A DNA stretch of 64,000 nt from contig NZ_CAHJXM010000003.1 in assembly GCF_903645295.1 (NCBI RefSeq), positions 62,001-126,000 of the forward strand. The letters are read 5' to 3'. The position numbers and the translations under genes were made by a program. Below are positions 18,211-29,016 of this stretch, one piece after another; position 1 is the first letter of the stretch, and every line of letters begins with the position of its first letter. The notes under the pieces were generated by a model. That model was not told where the DNA came from. It ran no database searches and worked only from the letters and a program-made list of their open reading frames with translations. This DNA comes from Bacillus sp. Marseille-Q1617 (GTDB lineage: Bacteria > Bacillota > Bacilli > Bacillales > Bacillaceae_B).

Positions 18211-19128
18211 ATGAATAAGGCGACTATCGCCGCATCTTTCTATGCAGCGATTTCAATTAGTTTCTGGGGAATCTCGTTTGTATCAACCAAAGCTGTAGTC
18301 GATACCATTGAGCCATATACCCTTCTCGCACTCCGGTTTGCAATCGGTGCACTATTTTTATTAGCAGTACTTGTCATAAAACGTTATCCTTTGACCCTTC
18401 CATTACGCTATATCCCGCATGTGATTGTGCTTTCTGTATTGGGGGTTTTTATACATCAGGTCATACAGGCAACGGCCTTATTATCCATAGATGCATCTGC
18501 TGCCGGATGGATGATATCTTTTTCGCCTGTCTTCACTGTCATCCTGTCGATGCTTTTTTTACATGAAAAAATGTCGTGGCTCCGGTCGGCGGGTATGCTT
18601 ATTGCCATCATCGGGGTATTGATGGTCACAAGTGCAAGAAGCGGCCAGTCTCCGGGTTTTGAAGTGAATTTCGGCTATATACTGATGGTCCTCAGCACGT
18701 TGAATTGGGCTGTATATTCCGTCTTGTTAAAAAGGTTGAGAGTTCCTCTGCCTTCGCTCATCGTCACTTTTTATATGAGTCTGCTAGGATGTCTGTTGAG
18801 CGTCCCTTTTCTGCTGAGGAGCAAGGGGTGGGAAAACATGACTTTCCTTACTAATACAGAATGGGCACATATATTGTTTCTTGGGATTTTTGTCTCAGGT
18901 GTCGGATATTGGTACTGGGCAAAAGCACTTGAAGTGATGGAAGCATCGAGGGTTTCTATGTTTCTTTATTTGGAGCCGCTGGTCACGTTCATTGCGGCAG
19001 TCCTTCTGCTGCATGAAAAGATTCTTTTCATAAGTATATTGGGAGGACTCATAATCATATTAGGAGTGATCATGGTGAATGGTCAATTTGTATCCGTTAT
19101 TCGCCGCTTCATTTGGGCAAGGAAGTAA
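18211..19128 (+). CDS. EamA/DMT-family transporter
   Basis: 305 residues, about ten hydrophobic helices in two homologous halves of five, the usual drug/metabolite transporter layout. The first half opens SFYAAISISFWGISFVSTK and the second contains LNWAVYSVLLKRL. Conserved EPL and HEK segments close helices 4 and 9 (LFLHEK, YLEPLVTFIAAVLLLHEK). Such proteins export amino acids or metabolites. The substrate here is unknown. The ATG at 18211 follows AAAGGA; a TTG six bases upstream is possible. Confidence 0.85.
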   Translation: MNKATIAASFYAAISISFWGISFVSTKAVVDTIEPYTLLALRFAIGALFLLAVLVIKRYPLTLPLRYIPHVIVLSVLGVFIHQVIQATALLSIDASAAGWMISFSPVFTVILSMLFLHEKMSWLRSAGMLIAIIGVLMVTSARSGQSPGFEVNFGYILMVLSTLNWAVYSVLLKRLRVPLPSLIVTFYMSLLGCLLSVPFLLRSKGWENMTFLTNTEWAHILFLGIFVSGVGYWYWAKALEVMEASRVSMFLYLEPLVTFIAAVLLLHEKILFISILGGLIIILGVIMVNGQFVSVIRRFIWARK

Positions 19129-19205
19129 TCCATGTTCACCCTGAAGAGTGAGCAGTATGCAGGAGTTTTCAGCTCAATCCATCTATGTATGAGAGGAGAA
19201 TATCT

Positions 19206-19763
19206 ATGACATTGAATGAACGTAATGTGAGTATTTTGGATGGAATAAAGTCCCCTTCCGCACTGCAGCTGAAGGAAGCACTGGAATCGTTGGAAATCAG
19301 TCTTGAAGATTTGAGGCCGTTTCTTCAGTCACCGGAAGGAAAACCATATTACCGCCGCTTATTGTATAAGAATGAAGAGGCAGAGCTGCTGGTCATGAAT
19401 TGGTCGGATATCGAATGTGCCCCGCATGATCACGGAAGCTCCTTAGGCTGGATTAGAGTCATGGATGGAGGGGCATTGAATATAGTCTATGAAGTGAAGG
19501 AAGGTTTTCTGCCGAGAGAGTTATTTACCCGAACCTATCAAAAAGGTTCATGCTTTTTTGCACCGAAAAGGGGAATTCATAAAATGCAGAGGGGAGATGT
19601 TGAAAATCTTGTCACGCTCCATTTGTATGCTCCCCCTATAGAAGGAATGAAGGTTTTCGATTTAGAAACATGTGCCGCGTGTGTCGTTTCCAATGAATGT
19701 GGTGCATGGTGGCCGGACCATCAAAAACAAAAATTAAAGGATATCAAAGTGAGTAAATACTGA
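19206..19763 (+). CDS. Cysteine dioxygenase family protein
   Basis: A 185-residue cupin. The start is the ATG at 19206 after GAGAGGAG. Iron ligands can be placed at His74 and His76 (PHDHGSS) and His125 (GIHKM). His139 and Tyr141 in LHLYAPP match the catalytic pair of cysteine dioxygenase. The cysteine that forms a Cys-Tyr crosslink in animal enzymes is replaced by Gly, as in most bacterial members. The reaction would be oxidation of cysteine to cysteine sulfinate. It follows an amino-acid importer and a DMT exporter that are foreign to this position in B. subtilis. Confidence 0.82.
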   Translation: MTLNERNVSILDGIKSPSALQLKEALESLEISLEDLRPFLQSPEGKPYYRRLLYKNEEAELLVMNWSDIECAPHDHGSSLGWIRVMDGGALNIVYEVKEGFLPRELFTRTYQKGSCFFAPKRGIHKMQRGDVENLVTLHLYAPPIEGMKVFDLETCAACVVSNECGAWWPDHQKQKLKDIKVSKY

Positions 19764-19863
19764 GGGAGGGCCCATTAATGTTGCAGCCAGCATGTCCCCT
19801 CCCCTTAACAACGAAGGGTCAGCCACTTTAGTACCGAATATGAGATGAATGATGGATAAAGCG

Positions 19864-20349
19864 CTATTTTTTTCTTATAAATAAGAGGTATACTCCAATC
19901 GCAATGATGAAAATCGGCCAGAACTCCCAAGCTGAACCGACGCTTCCCTCAATCAGCCCAAGCCAGCCAGCTGCCTTATCAGAGAATAGGAGAATAATAG
20001 AAAGGACGAGAAAAAGAATGCCGTGGAACAAGCCGTTTCTTGTCTTCTGGTAACGCAGTAAAAAACCTAGTGCTATGATCAGGATGAAAGTCCCCATATG
20101 ATCAGGCCATATCTCCAATTTATTCACCACGTGAAAATGAAGTCCGAAGCCGACAAGGATCGTTCCCGGAAGTATGGCTTCATTTTCACGCCCCTTATAT
20201 CCCTGCCCGAGAAATGCAATCCCTACGATGATCAGAAGTGTAGGCCATGTAAAAAAATGCTGAAATAAGACAATATTCGCCTGCTGAAGATAAAAGTATA
20301 ATCCGAATCCTATCAAGATTAAACCAGGGAAAATTCTTTGCTGTTTCAT
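19864..20349 (-). CDS. ysxD: Small polytopic membrane protein (YsxD-like)
   Basis: 161 residues on the minus strand with an ATG after GGAGGAAT. Five or six short hydrophobic helices alternate with tight turns (FPGLILIGFGLYFYL, WPTLLIIVGIAFLGQG, LPGTILVGFGLHFHV, FWPIFIIAIGVYLLF). The repeated pattern GFGL resembles LiaI/LiaF-type transmembrane segments. B. subtilis ysxD lies between ysxC and hemA, which is the basis for the name. Function is unknown. It faces the incoming plus-strand cysteine dioxygenase gene. Confidence 0.72.
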   Translation of the reverse strand: MKQQRIFPGLILIGFGLYFYLQQANIVLFQHFFTWPTLLIIVGIAFLGQGYKGRENEAILPGTILVGFGLHFHVVNKLEIWPDHMGTFILIIALGFLLRYQKTRNGLFHGILFLVLSIILLFSDKAAGWLGLIEGSVGSAWEFWPIFIIAIGVYLLFIRKK

Positions 20350-20865
20350 GTTATTCCTCCATTAAAGCAGTATTTCTGTGTAGAACATGGTACAAAGGAA
20401 GCTATATGAACTGGTGTTACTTCAACCCTGCCAATTGCAAGGAAAGCTGAATCCAGTTTGCAGATCTGCGTAAAAAAACAGTTAGAGGTTCCCCGTTCTC
20501 ATTCGCAATGAACAACATAAGAGTTGGGGGATGAGAGCCAATAATGTTATTAAATCATATTCTCCTCGATCCAGAGTGAGGATTAAGGTTTATTTTATCG
20601 GGATTGAGGAAAAATGAAAGATAAGAGCTTTCCTCATACTATATACGCCGAAAATAGTGTGAATCCTTTCCATTACTTGATTCTTTCAGCTTGTTTTGAT
20701 AACCTACATTAGTAGGAAATGTCGAATTTTAAGAGAAATGAAACGGTTTTCATGTGATGACCTTATGTATGGTCAACAATCGTTGATTTTTATATGGTAC
20801 ATCATAACACAGCCATGTTTCAATTTCTGTTCACATTTACGGGTAAATGAACTTTAAGGACATGT
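20350..20865. other. Long intergenic region between ysxD and hemA
   Basis: About 550 bases without a credible gene. It holds the divergent control regions of ysxD and the hem operon. It is AT-rich, especially 20690-20880. I see no strong hairpin or riboswitch. Confidence 0.5.
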
Positions 20866-20871
20866 TATAAT
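20863..20871 (+). promoter_or_regulatory. Extended -10 promoter of the hem operon
   Basis: TGTTATAAT gives a TGn extension to a perfect TATAAT at 20866-20871. No good -35 box is present at the correct distance, which fits an extended -10 promoter. Confidence 0.5.
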
Positions 20872-20907
20872 AAGGGTAATGATTTTATTGGGGGTGTAGT
20901 GCATAGC

Positions 20908-22260
20908 ATGTATACGATTGTCGTTGGCTTAAATTATAAAACGGCCCCTGTTGAGATTCGTGAGCGTTTATCATTTAATGAAACTGATCTGCCATTTGCT
21001 ATGAGAGCATTGAAGGAAAAGAAAAGCATTCTGGAGAATGTGATCGTTTCCACTTGTAATAGAACGGAAGTATATGCAGTAGTCGATCAGCTTCACACAG
21101 GTCGTTATTATATAAAAGATTTCTTATCACAATGGTTTGATATTGATAAAGAGGAGTTCACCCCGTATTTGTTCATTTATGAACAAGAAGGAGCGGTCGA
21201 ACACCTTTTTAAAGTGTCTTGCGGTCTGAACTCGATGGTCCTTGGTGAAACGCAGATACTTGGCCAGATCCGTACAAGCTTTTTGACTGCACAGGAAGCT
21301 GGAACAACAGGAACGGTATTCAATCATTTGTTCAAGCAGGCTGTGACCGTGGCGAAAAAAGCCCATTCAGAGACTGAAATCGGTTCGAATGCTGTGTCAG
21401 TCAGCTATGCAGCGGTCGAGCTTGCCAAAAAGGTATTTGGCAGTCTTGAAAACAAGCACGTACTGATTCTTGGGGCAGGTAAAATGGGAGAGCTTGCAAT
21501 CAAGAACTTACACGGCAGCGGAGCTACAAAGGTCACCGTGATCAACCGGACCTTTGAAAAAGCCCAGACGCTTGCCGGCCGCTTTGAAGGAAAGGCGAAG
21601 ACGCTCCAGGAATTGAATTGTGCACTCGTTGAAGCTGATATTCTGATCAGTTCCACAGGCGCAAAGGACTTCGTCATTTCAAAAGAGACGATGTCTTACG
21701 TGGAGCGCATGAGAAAAGGGCGTCCACTTTTCATGGTGGATATTGCCGTGCCCCGTGATTTAGATCCTTCCATCGGTGAACTGGAAAGTGTATTCCTTTA
21801 TGACATCGATGACTTGGAAGGCATTGTCCAAGCCAATCTTGCTGAGCGTAAAAAAGCAGCCGAACAGATCGAATTGATGATCGAAGCGGAGATTGTTTCG
21901 TTTAAAGACTGGCTGAATATGCTTGGGGTCGTACCTGTCATCTCGGCTCTTAGACAAAAAGCATTGTCAATCCAGGCGGAGACGATGGAAAGCATCGAGC
22001 GTAAAATGCCGGACTTGACCGACAGGGAACGGAAAGTATTGAGCAAACATACGAAGAGCATCATTAATCAATTGCTGAAAGATCCGATTTCACAAGTGAA
22101 AGAACTTGCTGCCCTGCCTGATGCCGAGGATAAATTGGATTTATTCGTTTCGATTTTCAACATCGAGCAACAAGTGCAGGAACAGACACAACTTAAAGCA
22201 GCCAATGAAAAGAGTGAGAGCAAAGAGAGCTTCACTCCACAACCTTCTTTTCATGCGTAA
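20908..22260 (+). CDS. hemA: Glutamyl-tRNA reductase
   Basis: 450 residues. The ATG at 20908 is well spaced from GGGGGTG; the GTG at 20899 is too close. It reduces glutamyl-tRNA(Glu) to glutamate semialdehyde, the committed step of C5 heme synthesis. The catalytic cysteine is Cys50 in VSTCNRTE. The NADPH domain has GAGKMGELA, followed by a long dimerisation helix. The C-terminal 30 residues are polar and unconserved. It begins the hemAXCDBL operon and is followed by hemX after 15 bases. Confidence 0.97.
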   Translation: MYTIVVGLNYKTAPVEIRERLSFNETDLPFAMRALKEKKSILENVIVSTCNRTEVYAVVDQLHTGRYYIKDFLSQWFDIDKEEFTPYLFIYEQEGAVEHLFKVSCGLNSMVLGETQILGQIRTSFLTAQEAGTTGTVFNHLFKQAVTVAKKAHSETEIGSNAVSVSYAAVELAKKVFGSLENKHVLILGAGKMGELAIKNLHGSGATKVTVINRTFEKAQTLAGRFEGKAKTLQELNCALVEADILISSTGAKDFVISKETMSYVERMRKGRPLFMVDIAVPRDLDPSIGELESVFLYDIDDLEGIVQANLAERKKAAEQIELMIEAEIVSFKDWLNMLGVVPVISALRQKALSIQAETMESIERKMPDLTDRERKVLSKHTKSIINQLLKDPISQVKELAALPDAEDKLDLFVSIFNIEQQVQEQTQLKAANEKSESKESFTPQPSFHA

Positions 22261-22275
22261 GTGAGGTTATTGTCT

Positions 22276-23109
22276 ATGTTTGAACAAACGATGACTAGGC
22301 TGCACGAACTGATGATTGTTCTGTATGCTATTAGTATCCTGTTTTATTTTATAGATTTCTTAAACAAAAACCGGAAGGCAAACCTTTTTGCCTTCTGGTT
22401 ACTTGCAATTGTTTGGGTCCTTCAAACAATTTTTTTATTTCTATACATGATCAATACCGGCAGGTTCCCAGTCCTCACGATCTTTGAGGGGCTTTATTTT
22501 TATGCCTGGGTATTGATTACGCTGTCATTGGTGATCAACCGGCTGCTGCGGGTTGATTTCACTGTCTTCTTCACCAATGTACTGGGATTCATCATCATGG
22601 CCATACATACGTTTGCACCCGTGCAGGTGGAGTCACGCGCGATGGCTGAACAGCTGGTGTCGGAACTGCTTTTGATCCACATCACGATGGCGATCCTTTC
22701 GTATGGGGCCTTTTCATTGTCCTTTGTCTTTTCGCTTCTCTACTTATTGCAATTCAAACTTTTGAAAGAAAAAAAGTGGGGGGAGAGATTATGGAGGATC
22801 AGTGATTTGTCCAAACTTGAGAAGATATCTTATATTTCGAACTCGATCGGGGTCGCCATGCTTCTTCTCAGTCTGATCCTGGGCATGCAGTGGGCCTTTA
22901 TTAAATTACCAAACTTCATTTTGTATGACCCGAAAATTATAGGATCATTCATTCTATTAATTTTATACAGTACTTACTTATATCTGAGAATTAAGAAGAA
23001 CGTATTTGGAAAATCACTGGCAATGCTTAATGTAGCGGCTTTCTTGATCATCTTGATCAATTTCTTTTTGGGGAGCCGGCTTTCATCCTTTCATTTCTGG
23101 TATTCATAA
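22276..23109 (+). CDS. hemX: HemX, CcsA-like membrane protein
   Basis: 277 residues with eight likely membrane helices and a CcsA/cytochrome-assembly-like core. The ATG at 22276 gives the length of B. subtilis HemX; a frame-open GTG at 22261 overlaps the ribosome site. HemX of B. subtilis lowers the level of HemA, so the gene pair probably acts as feedback on heme synthesis. There is no periplasmic WWD motif, so it is not a cytochrome c synthase. Confidence 0.9.
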   Translation: MFEQTMTRLHELMIVLYAISILFYFIDFLNKNRKANLFAFWLLAIVWVLQTIFLFLYMINTGRFPVLTIFEGLYFYAWVLITLSLVINRLLRVDFTVFFTNVLGFIIMAIHTFAPVQVESRAMAEQLVSELLLIHITMAILSYGAFSLSFVFSLLYLLQFKLLKEKKWGERLWRISDLSKLEKISYISNSIGVAMLLLSLILGMQWAFIKLPNFILYDPKIIGSFILLILYSTYLYLRIKKNVFGKSLAMLNVAAFLIILINFFLGSRLSSFHFWYS

Positions 23110-23126
23110 GCTTTCAGGAGGTTATT

Positions 23127-24059
23127 ATGAGAAAAATCATTGTAGGTTCAAGACGCAGTAAATTAGCACTTACACAAACAAATTGGGTGATCGACCAGCT
23201 GAAGGCAATCGATCCCTCTTATGACTTTGAAGTAAAGGAAATCGTGACAAAAGGGGATCAAATCCTGGATGTCACACTTTCCAAGGTAGGCGGAAAAGGC
23301 TTGTTTGTAAAAGAAATCGAGCAGGCCATGATGGACAAAGAAATCGACATGGCTGTCCACAGCATGAAAGATATGCCGGCTGTTCTGCCTGAAGGCCTTA
23401 CGATCGGATGTATACCAGAACGTGAAGATCACCGTGATGCGTTCATCAGTAAAAACCATGTTGCCCTGAAGGACCTTCCTTCCGGTGCCATTGTCGGCAC
23501 AAGCAGTCTGCGAAGAGGGGCACAGATTCTTTCCGTGCGTCCCGACCTGGAAATCAAATGGATTCGCGGGAATATCGACACACGTCTTTCCAAGCTTCAA
23601 AATGAAGACTATGATGCCATTATCCTGGCGGCTGCAGGGCTTTCACGCATGGGCTGGACAAGTGATGTCGTGACTGAATTCCTTGATCCGGATCTTTGTC
23701 TTCCAGCTGTCGGTCAGGGGGCACTGTCAATCGAGTGCCGAGAAGATGATGAGGAGCTTCTGGATTTATTGAATCAATTTGCTGATGAGGAAACAACTCA
23801 GACCGTTACGGCCGAAAGAGCCTTTCTGCATAAGATGGAGGGCGGATGCCAGGTTCCTATTGCCGGATATGCGGAGCTTAAAGACAACGGTGAAGTGGCG
23901 CTGACAGGCCTTGTGGCTTCTCCTGACGGCCACACAATCTATAAGGAATATATGACAGGGACAGATCCTCAAACTGTTGGTGAAAAAGTAGCGGAAAGCT
24001 TGACGGAGCTTGGTGCCAAAGCACTCATTGACAAAGTGAAAGAGGAGCTTGATCAATAA
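23127..24059 (+). CDS. hemC: Porphobilinogen deaminase (hydroxymethylbilane synthase)
   Basis: 310 residues. It joins four porphobilinogens into hydroxymethylbilane. The dipyrromethane cofactor attaches to Cys241 in [11 protein letters not shown]. Substrate-binding motifs [28 protein letters not shown] and IRGNIDTRL are all present. The ATG follows AGGAGG. The stop codon overlaps the hemD start by one base. Confidence 0.97.
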   Translation: MRKIIVGSRRSKLALTQTNWVIDQLKAIDPSYDFEVKEIVTKGDQILDVTLSKVGGKGLFVKEIEQAMMDKEIDMAVHSMKDMPAVLPEGLTIGCIPEREDHRDAFISKNHVALKDLPSGAIVGTSSLRRGAQILSVRPDLEIKWIRGNIDTRLSKLQNEDYDAIILAAAGLSRMGWTSDVVTEFLDPDLCLPAVGQGALSIECREDDEELLDLLNQFADEETTQTVTAERAFLHKMEGGCQVPIAGYAELKDNGEVALTGLVASPDGHTIYKEYMTGTDPQTVGEKVAESLTELGAKALIDKVKEELDQ

Positions 24060-24853
24060 TGAACGGTGAAAAGCCTTTAGATCAAATAAAGGTACTCATC
24101 ACCAGGGGAAAAGAGGGAGCCAAGGATTTGAGCTCCCTTATTGAGGGCAATGGAGGGGTTCCTGTAGTGATCCCCCTCCTGGACTTCAAATCATATGATG
24201 ATCCACGGGGAACGTCGCTGTTATCATCAATACATAACTATGAATGGATCATATTCACCAGTAAAAATGGAGTGTCATTTTTTCTGGATCAATTAGAAAA
24301 ACACAATATAAAATCATCTTCGCTGTCTGCCAAATTCGCTGCAGTCGGGACTAAAACAGAAAGGTACTGTGAAAACCGCGGTCTGCCCGTTTCATTTGTG
24401 CCGGAAGATTTTACAGGGGATGACTTTGTGCAGCCGTTCATTACCAAGGGGAAGCCTGGCGGTAAAGTGCTGATTCCAAAAGGGAACCTGGCGAGAGATG
24501 TCATTGCAAAAGAGTTGAACGCGTCGGGGATCCACTGTGATGAGTGGATCGTGTACGAAACGATCTTACCGCAGGAAAGCATCGGAAATCTTAAAGAAGT
24601 GATCTCGGAAGGAAGCGTTGACATCCTTACCTTCACCAGTTCATCCACCGTCCATCATTTTATGAAGGTGATTGAAAGATATTCCCTTCATGCGTATATT
24701 CGGAACCTTCCGGCAGCATGCATCGGCCCTCTCACCAAAAAGACGGCAGAAGAGTACGGATTTCATGTAAAAATTTGTCCAAACACGTATACTGTAGATG
24801 ATATGGTCGCAGAAATCATACAGTATGCGGCTGCAGCCAATGATAAATCATGA
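24059..24853 (+). CDS. hemD: Uroporphyrinogen-III synthase
   Basis: 264 residues. It cyclises hydroxymethylbilane with inversion of ring D. HemD sequences diverge widely, and recognition rests on [10 protein letters not shown] at the N-terminus, [23 protein letters not shown] and the final [15 protein letters not shown], together with its place between hemC and hemB. The ATG overlaps the hemC stop (TAATG), so the two are coupled. Confidence 0.9.
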   Translation: MNGEKPLDQIKVLITRGKEGAKDLSSLIEGNGGVPVVIPLLDFKSYDDPRGTSLLSSIHNYEWIIFTSKNGVSFFLDQLEKHNIKSSSLSAKFAAVGTKTERYCENRGLPVSFVPEDFTGDDFVQPFITKGKPGGKVLIPKGNLARDVIAKELNASGIHCDEWIVYETILPQESIGNLKEVISEGSVDILTFTSSSTVHHFMKVIERYSLHAYIRNLPAACIGPLTKKTAEEYGFHVKICPNTYTVDDMVAEIIQYAAAANDKS

Positions 24854-24881
24854 TCATACCGATCCCACTGGAGGTATTAAA

Positions 24882-25856
24882 ATGAAAGAAGTAACATTTA
24901 ATCGCCATCGTCGTTTAAGACAATCAGAAAATATGCGTTCCTTAGTAAGGGAAACACATCTTAGAAAAGAAGATTTAATTTATCCTTTATTCATTGTAGA
25001 AGGCGAAAATATCCGGAATGCAGTTCCTTCCATGCCTGGAGTATTCCATATTTCCATGGATAATCTGAAAGCGGAAATGGATGAGATCGTCTCATTGGGA
25101 ATTAAATCCATCATCCTGTTCGGTGTTCCTGCTGAAAAAGATGAACTTGGGCAACAGGCTTATCATGAGCATGGAATCGTTCAAAGAGCGACCCGCTTTG
25201 TAAAAGAACATTATCCTGAAATGGTTGTCGTCGCAGACACTTGCCTATGTCAGTACACAAGCCATGGTCACTGCGGCATCGTAAAAGAAGGAAAGATCCT
25301 GAACGACCCGACTCTTGACCTGCTTGCAAAAACAGCCGTGAGCCAGGCGGAAGCGGGAGCGGATATCATTGCCCCTTCGAATATGATGGACGGTTTTGTG
25401 GCTGCAATCCGTCATGGCTTGGATGAAGCAGGTTTCACGGAAGTACCGATCATGTCCTATGCAGTGAAGTACTCTTCAAGCTTCTACGGACCTTTCCGTG
25501 ATGCAGCGCATTCCACACCTCAATTCGGTGACAGACGAACGTATCAAATGGATCCGGCAAACCGATTGGAAGCATTGCGCGAAGCACAATCCGATATCGA
25601 AGAAGGAGCAGACTTCCTGATCGTCAAACCAGCTCTTTCCTACATGGATATCATGAGAGAAGTAAAAGACCGTTTCAATGCACCTGTTGTTGCCTATAAT
25701 GTAAGTGGAGAATACAGCATGGTCAAAGCTGCAGCAGAAAATGGCTGGATCAACGAACAGGAAATCGTGATGGAAAAACTGACAAGCATGAAGCGTGCCG
25801 GGGCAGACCTGATCATCACGTATTTCGCAAAAGACGTTGCAGGCTGGCTGTCTTAA
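24882..25856 (+). CDS. hemB: Delta-aminolevulinate dehydratase (porphobilinogen synthase)
   Basis: 324 residues from the ATG at 24882 behind GGAGG. It condenses two 5-aminolevulinates. Zinc ligands Cys121, Cys123 and Cys131 lie in [14 protein letters not shown], so it is the zinc-dependent type. Active-site lysines are Lys196 ([13 protein letters not shown]) and Lys249 (FLIVKPA). The enzyme normally forms octamers. It follows hemD by 28 bases. Confidence 0.97.
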   Translation: MKEVTFNRHRRLRQSENMRSLVRETHLRKEDLIYPLFIVEGENIRNAVPSMPGVFHISMDNLKAEMDEIVSLGIKSIILFGVPAEKDELGQQAYHEHGIVQRATRFVKEHYPEMVVVADTCLCQYTSHGHCGIVKEGKILNDPTLDLLAKTAVSQAEAGADIIAPSNMMDGFVAAIRHGLDEAGFTEVPIMSYAVKYSSSFYGPFRDAAHSTPQFGDRRTYQMDPANRLEALREAQSDIEEGADFLIVKPALSYMDIMREVKDRFNAPVVAYNVSGEYSMVKAAAENGWINEQEIVMEKLTSMKRAGADLIITYFAKDVAGWLS

Positions 25857-25902
25857 AAACCAGTTCAACATTCCTGAATATTCTTAAAGGAGGAGATCGG
25901 AC

Positions 25903-27198
25903 TTGCGTTCATTTGAAAAATCACAAGAAGCGTTCAAAGAGGCAAAGAAGTTAATGCCAGGCGGAGTAAACAGCCCTGTCAGGGCATTTAAATCAGTCAA
26001 GATGGACCCCATTTTCATGGAAAGAGGAAAAGGATCCAAGATCTATGACATCGACGGAAATGAATATATCGATTATGTACTTTCATGGGGGCCGCTTATT
26101 CTCGGTCACAGCAATGACCGTGTGGTGAAAGCGATCAAGAAGGTGGCGGAAAGCGGGACAAGCTTTGGTGCACCCACTGAAATCGAAAATAAACTGGCTC
26201 AGCTGGTTATCGACCGTGTTCCGAGCATAGAGATTGTCCGTATGGTGTCATCAGGAACGGAAGCAACCATGAGTGCACTCCGCCTTGCCCGCGGGTATAC
26301 GGGCCGGAATAAAATCATCAAATTTGAAGGCTGCTATCACGGCCATGGCGATTCGCTGCTGATCAAAGCCGGTTCCGGTGTAGCAACCCTTGGTCTCCCT
26401 GACAGTCCGGGAGTACCTGAAGGAGTCGCGCAAAATACCATCACCGTTCCATACAACGATCTAGAAAGCATCCGTTATGCCTTCGAACAGTTCGGTGACG
26501 ATATTGCAGGAGTGATCGTCGAGCCTGTTGCCGGAAATATGGGAGTCGTCCCACCTCAGCCAGGCTTCCTTGAAGGTCTGCGTGAAATCACGGAGCAGCA
26601 CGGTTCCCTCTTGATCTTTGATGAAGTCATGACAGGATTCCGTGTAGGATACGGCTGTGCACAAGGCTATTTCGATGTGACCCCTGACCTGACTTGCCTT
26701 GGTAAAGTGATCGGCGGCGGCCTGCCTGTGGGAGCGTATGGCGGAAAAGCCGAAATCATGGAACAGATTGCACCGAGCGGTCCGATCTATCAAGCGGGAA
26801 CCCTGTCGGGGAATCCGCTGGCGATGACGGCCGGTTACGAGACACTCAGTCAACTGACGCCTGAAAGCTATGAAGAATTCGGACGCAAAGCGGATCTTCT
26901 TGAAGACGGCCTGAAGAAAGCGGCTGAAAAATTCGGAATCCCTCACACGATCAATCGTGCAGGCTCAATGGTCGGATTATTCTTCACAAATGAAGAAGTG
27001 AAGAATTACGAAGGGGCAAAATCCTCCGACCTGGAAATGTTCGCAGACTACTACCGCGAAATGGCAAACCAAGGAGTATTCCTGCCGCCTTCCCAATTCG
27101 AAGGACTCTTCCTCTCCACCGCCCACAGCGACGGAGATATCACTAAGACGATTGAAGCTGCTGAGAAGGCATTTGAGAAGATTAGTGAAAAAAAATAA
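25903..27198 (+). CDS. hemL: Glutamate-1-semialdehyde 2,1-aminomutase
   Basis: 431 residues from a TTG behind AAAGGAGGAG. It is a PLP enzyme that makes 5-aminolevulinate from glutamate semialdehyde. The PLP lysine is Lys268 in [30 protein letters not shown] binds the ring, and [15 protein letters not shown] is the family N-terminus. It ends the hem operon, with a strong terminator after it. Confidence 0.97.
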   Translation: MRSFEKSQEAFKEAKKLMPGGVNSPVRAFKSVKMDPIFMERGKGSKIYDIDGNEYIDYVLSWGPLILGHSNDRVVKAIKKVAESGTSFGAPTEIENKLAQLVIDRVPSIEIVRMVSSGTEATMSALRLARGYTGRNKIIKFEGCYHGHGDSLLIKAGSGVATLGLPDSPGVPEGVAQNTITVPYNDLESIRYAFEQFGDDIAGVIVEPVAGNMGVVPPQPGFLEGLREITEQHGSLLIFDEVMTGFRVGYGCAQGYFDVTPDLTCLGKVIGGGLPVGAYGGKAEIMEQIAPSGPIYQAGTLSGNPLAMTAGYETLSQLTPESYEEFGRKADLLEDGLKKAAEKFGIPHTINRAGSMVGLFFTNEEVKNYEGAKSSDLEMFADYYREMANQGVFLPPSQFEGLFLSTAHSDGDITKTIEAAEKAFEKISEKK

Positions 27199-27204
27199 AA
27201 CGAG

Positions 27205-27241
27205 AAAGCCGACCTTTGATTTTAGAAGGTCGGCTTTTTTT
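27205..27241 (+). terminator. Terminator of the hem operon
   Basis: AAAGCCGACCTT pairs with AAGGTCGGCTTT around a 9-base loop and is followed by TTTT. Confidence 0.93.
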
Positions 27242-27342
27242 ATTAGGAAATGGGCAGAAATGATGGAATATGCCACTATGAAACACAATATTCTTGATGA
27301 CTTTTTAGCATGCATGTAATGCCTACGTAAAGGAACTATCCA

Positions 27343-27593
27343 GCTATTGATTGTAGTGCAAGACGAAGACTCCTGCGGGAAGAGTAGCTTATGTGAGACG
27401 TGTCCAGCTCCAGGCCTTAGAGGCACATGTCATAAGCCAAACCGACCAAGAAGGCAAAGAGCGCCTTCCAGGCCGATTCGTCTTATGCCACCCGCCTCTC
27501 TTCAAAGCCCCTCCGCTTTTCTTCCCGCAGGCAAAGCCGAGGAGGCTCACGGGCTACCCGCGGAAAGCGAAGTCATACACGGAAATCAAAAGC
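27343..27593 (+). repeat. Dispersed GC-rich repeat, copy 3 (split by an insertion)
   Basis: Left part 27343-27399 and right part 27524-27593 together match copy 1 closely: GCTATTGATT end, GAAGACTCCTGCGGG, then CCCGCAGGCAAAGCCGAGG and AATCAAAAGC. The 124 bases between GAGAC and CCCGCAGG are foreign to the family. The open reading frame that crosses this area upstream of spoVID is not coding. Confidence 0.85.
27400..27523 (+). repeat. Second repeat family inserted inside copy 3
   Basis: Begins GTGTCCAGCTCCAGG and ends CCTCCGCTTTTCTT. Inside, CATAAG and CTTATG flank a GC-rich hairpin around GGCAAAGAGCGCC. I recognise this general form from repeats in Bacillus and Geobacillus genomes, by recall only. 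It interrupts the host repeat precisely. Confidence 0.75.
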
Positions 27594-27724
27594 GGTGTTT
27601 GAAACTCAACCCCCTTTTTATCAAAACTTCTGCATCCTTATCATATTTCTCCAATCCAAATCATAAAGTGATAATGACATTGTCATATATTTCTTTGGCT
27701 TGGAACTTGAAAGGAGGAATTTCT

Positions 27725-28933
27725 TTGTCACAAGATCAACAATCGTGCCTGCGATTTTCTTTGGAAGAATCAATTTGGTTCAAAAAAGGACAGGAAGTTG
27801 AAGAATTGCTATCTATCTCCTTAGATCCACATATAACGATTCAAGAACAGGAACAATATGTACTCATCAGGGGGACACTTGATTTATCCGGTGAATACCT
27901 GCCGAGCACCCTCAGGGATGGTGAAGGTGTAGATGAGTTCGAAGCGAGCGGTAAATTCGTTCAGGCAGTAGAAAAAAGGGAAAAAGGCGAGAATGAGTTT
28001 GTCCACCGATTCCCTGTAGATGTGACAATCCCTAAAAACCGGATTGCCAATTTAGGGGACATTGATGTGTATGTGGAATCATTTGATTATGTCGTCCCTG
28101 AAAATGCCTGTTTAAAACTGAATGCAGATTTGACCATCACAGGCATCTACGGTGAACAGCAGACGCATACACCACTTGAAGTGGAATACAGCGAAGAAGA
28201 GCTCTATGCCCCTCTGCACCGCTCCGCTGACGTCCTGGATGCACCTGTTGAAGAAGAGGAAGAAGATAGGCCTCCATATTACGATAATGATGATGATGAG
28301 AATGAATCTTATGAGCAGGACGATTATGAATATGATCTCGCTGAAGATGAATCAGCAGATGCTCCTGAGGATGACGAGTATCAGCCATTCTCGCTTGAAG
28401 GAAGGACCCCTCCTGCCGGGGAAGAAGATGAAATTCCTGTTCACATCCAGTATGATTCACATTCTGCACAGGAAGAAAATTACTACAGGAAGGAAAATAT
28501 GTTTGAACTTCCTGAGCATGAATTAAGCGAGTCATCGCAGGAGCAGGAAGTGACGCAGCCTGCCAGTGAACAAATGAATATGCAAAAACCGGCGCCGGTC
28601 CAGGAAGAACAGGAGGAAGAAGAATCTTCCTCGATGGAAATGGAAATGGAAGCTGAAAGTGAAGAAGCGGCGGATAAAAAGAAAAAATTCAAAGGCAAAA
28701 AGAAATATGAATCTATCTCCCTGACCGATTTCTTCGCACGTAAAGAAGAGGAACGGGCCGCAAAGCTCAGAGTCTGCATTGTTCAAGAAGGGGAGACCCT
28801 TGATAACATCGCGGAAAAATATGATCTGACGATTGCCCAGCTGTTGCGGGTCAATCATTTAGAAGCGAATCAGGATGTTTACAGCGGCCAGGTTCTTTAC
28901 ATCCCGAATGAAGAGCCGGTATTCAAGGTATAA
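27725..28933 (+). CDS. spoVID: Spore morphogenesis protein SpoVID
   Basis: 402 residues. The start is the TTG at 27725, seven bases after AAAGGAGG. The N-terminal 160 residues match SpoVID (LRFSLEESIWFKKGQEVEELLSISLDP). A long acidic low-complexity middle follows, about residues 160-330. A C-terminal LysM domain ends it (VQEGETLDNIAEKYDLTIAQLLRVNHL). In B. subtilis SpoVID encases the forespore with coat proteins and binds SpoIVA and SafA. It lies between hemL and ysxE as in that species. Confidence 0.95.
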   Translation: MSQDQQSCLRFSLEESIWFKKGQEVEELLSISLDPHITIQEQEQYVLIRGTLDLSGEYLPSTLRDGEGVDEFEASGKFVQAVEKREKGENEFVHRFPVDVTIPKNRIANLGDIDVYVESFDYVVPENACLKLNADLTITGIYGEQQTHTPLEVEYSEEELYAPLHRSADVLDAPVEEEEEDRPPYYDNDDDENESYEQDDYEYDLAEDESADAPEDDEYQPFSLEGRTPPAGEEDEIPVHIQYDSHSAQEENYYRKENMFELPEHELSESSQEQEVTQPASEQMNMQKPAPVQEEQEEEESSSMEMEMEAESEEAADKKKKFKGKKKYESISLTDFFARKEEERAAKLRVCIVQEGETLDNIAEKYDLTIAQLLRVNHLEANQDVYSGQVLYIPNEEPVFKV

Positions 28934-28975
28934 CATAAAAATGAAGCAGAACGATTGAATAATGACGATGAATCA

Positions 28976-29016
28976 GGACTGACACCAACCTACTGGCGCC
29001 AGTCCGTTCTTTTTTT
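28976..29016 (+). terminator. Terminator after spoVID
   Basis: GGACTG and CCA pair with TGG and CAGTCC with two single mismatches, followed shortly by a run of T. Confidence 0.75.

Noticed and set aside
20865..20882. Possible PerR box upstream of hemA
   Set aside because: TTATAAT matches one half-site, but the second half matches at only about four of seven positions; it is better explained as the -10 region.
27347..27724. Long N-terminal extension of the spoVID reading frame
   Set aside because: The upstream part runs through two intergenic repeats; the TTG at 27725 has a strong ribosome site and matches the family N-terminus.
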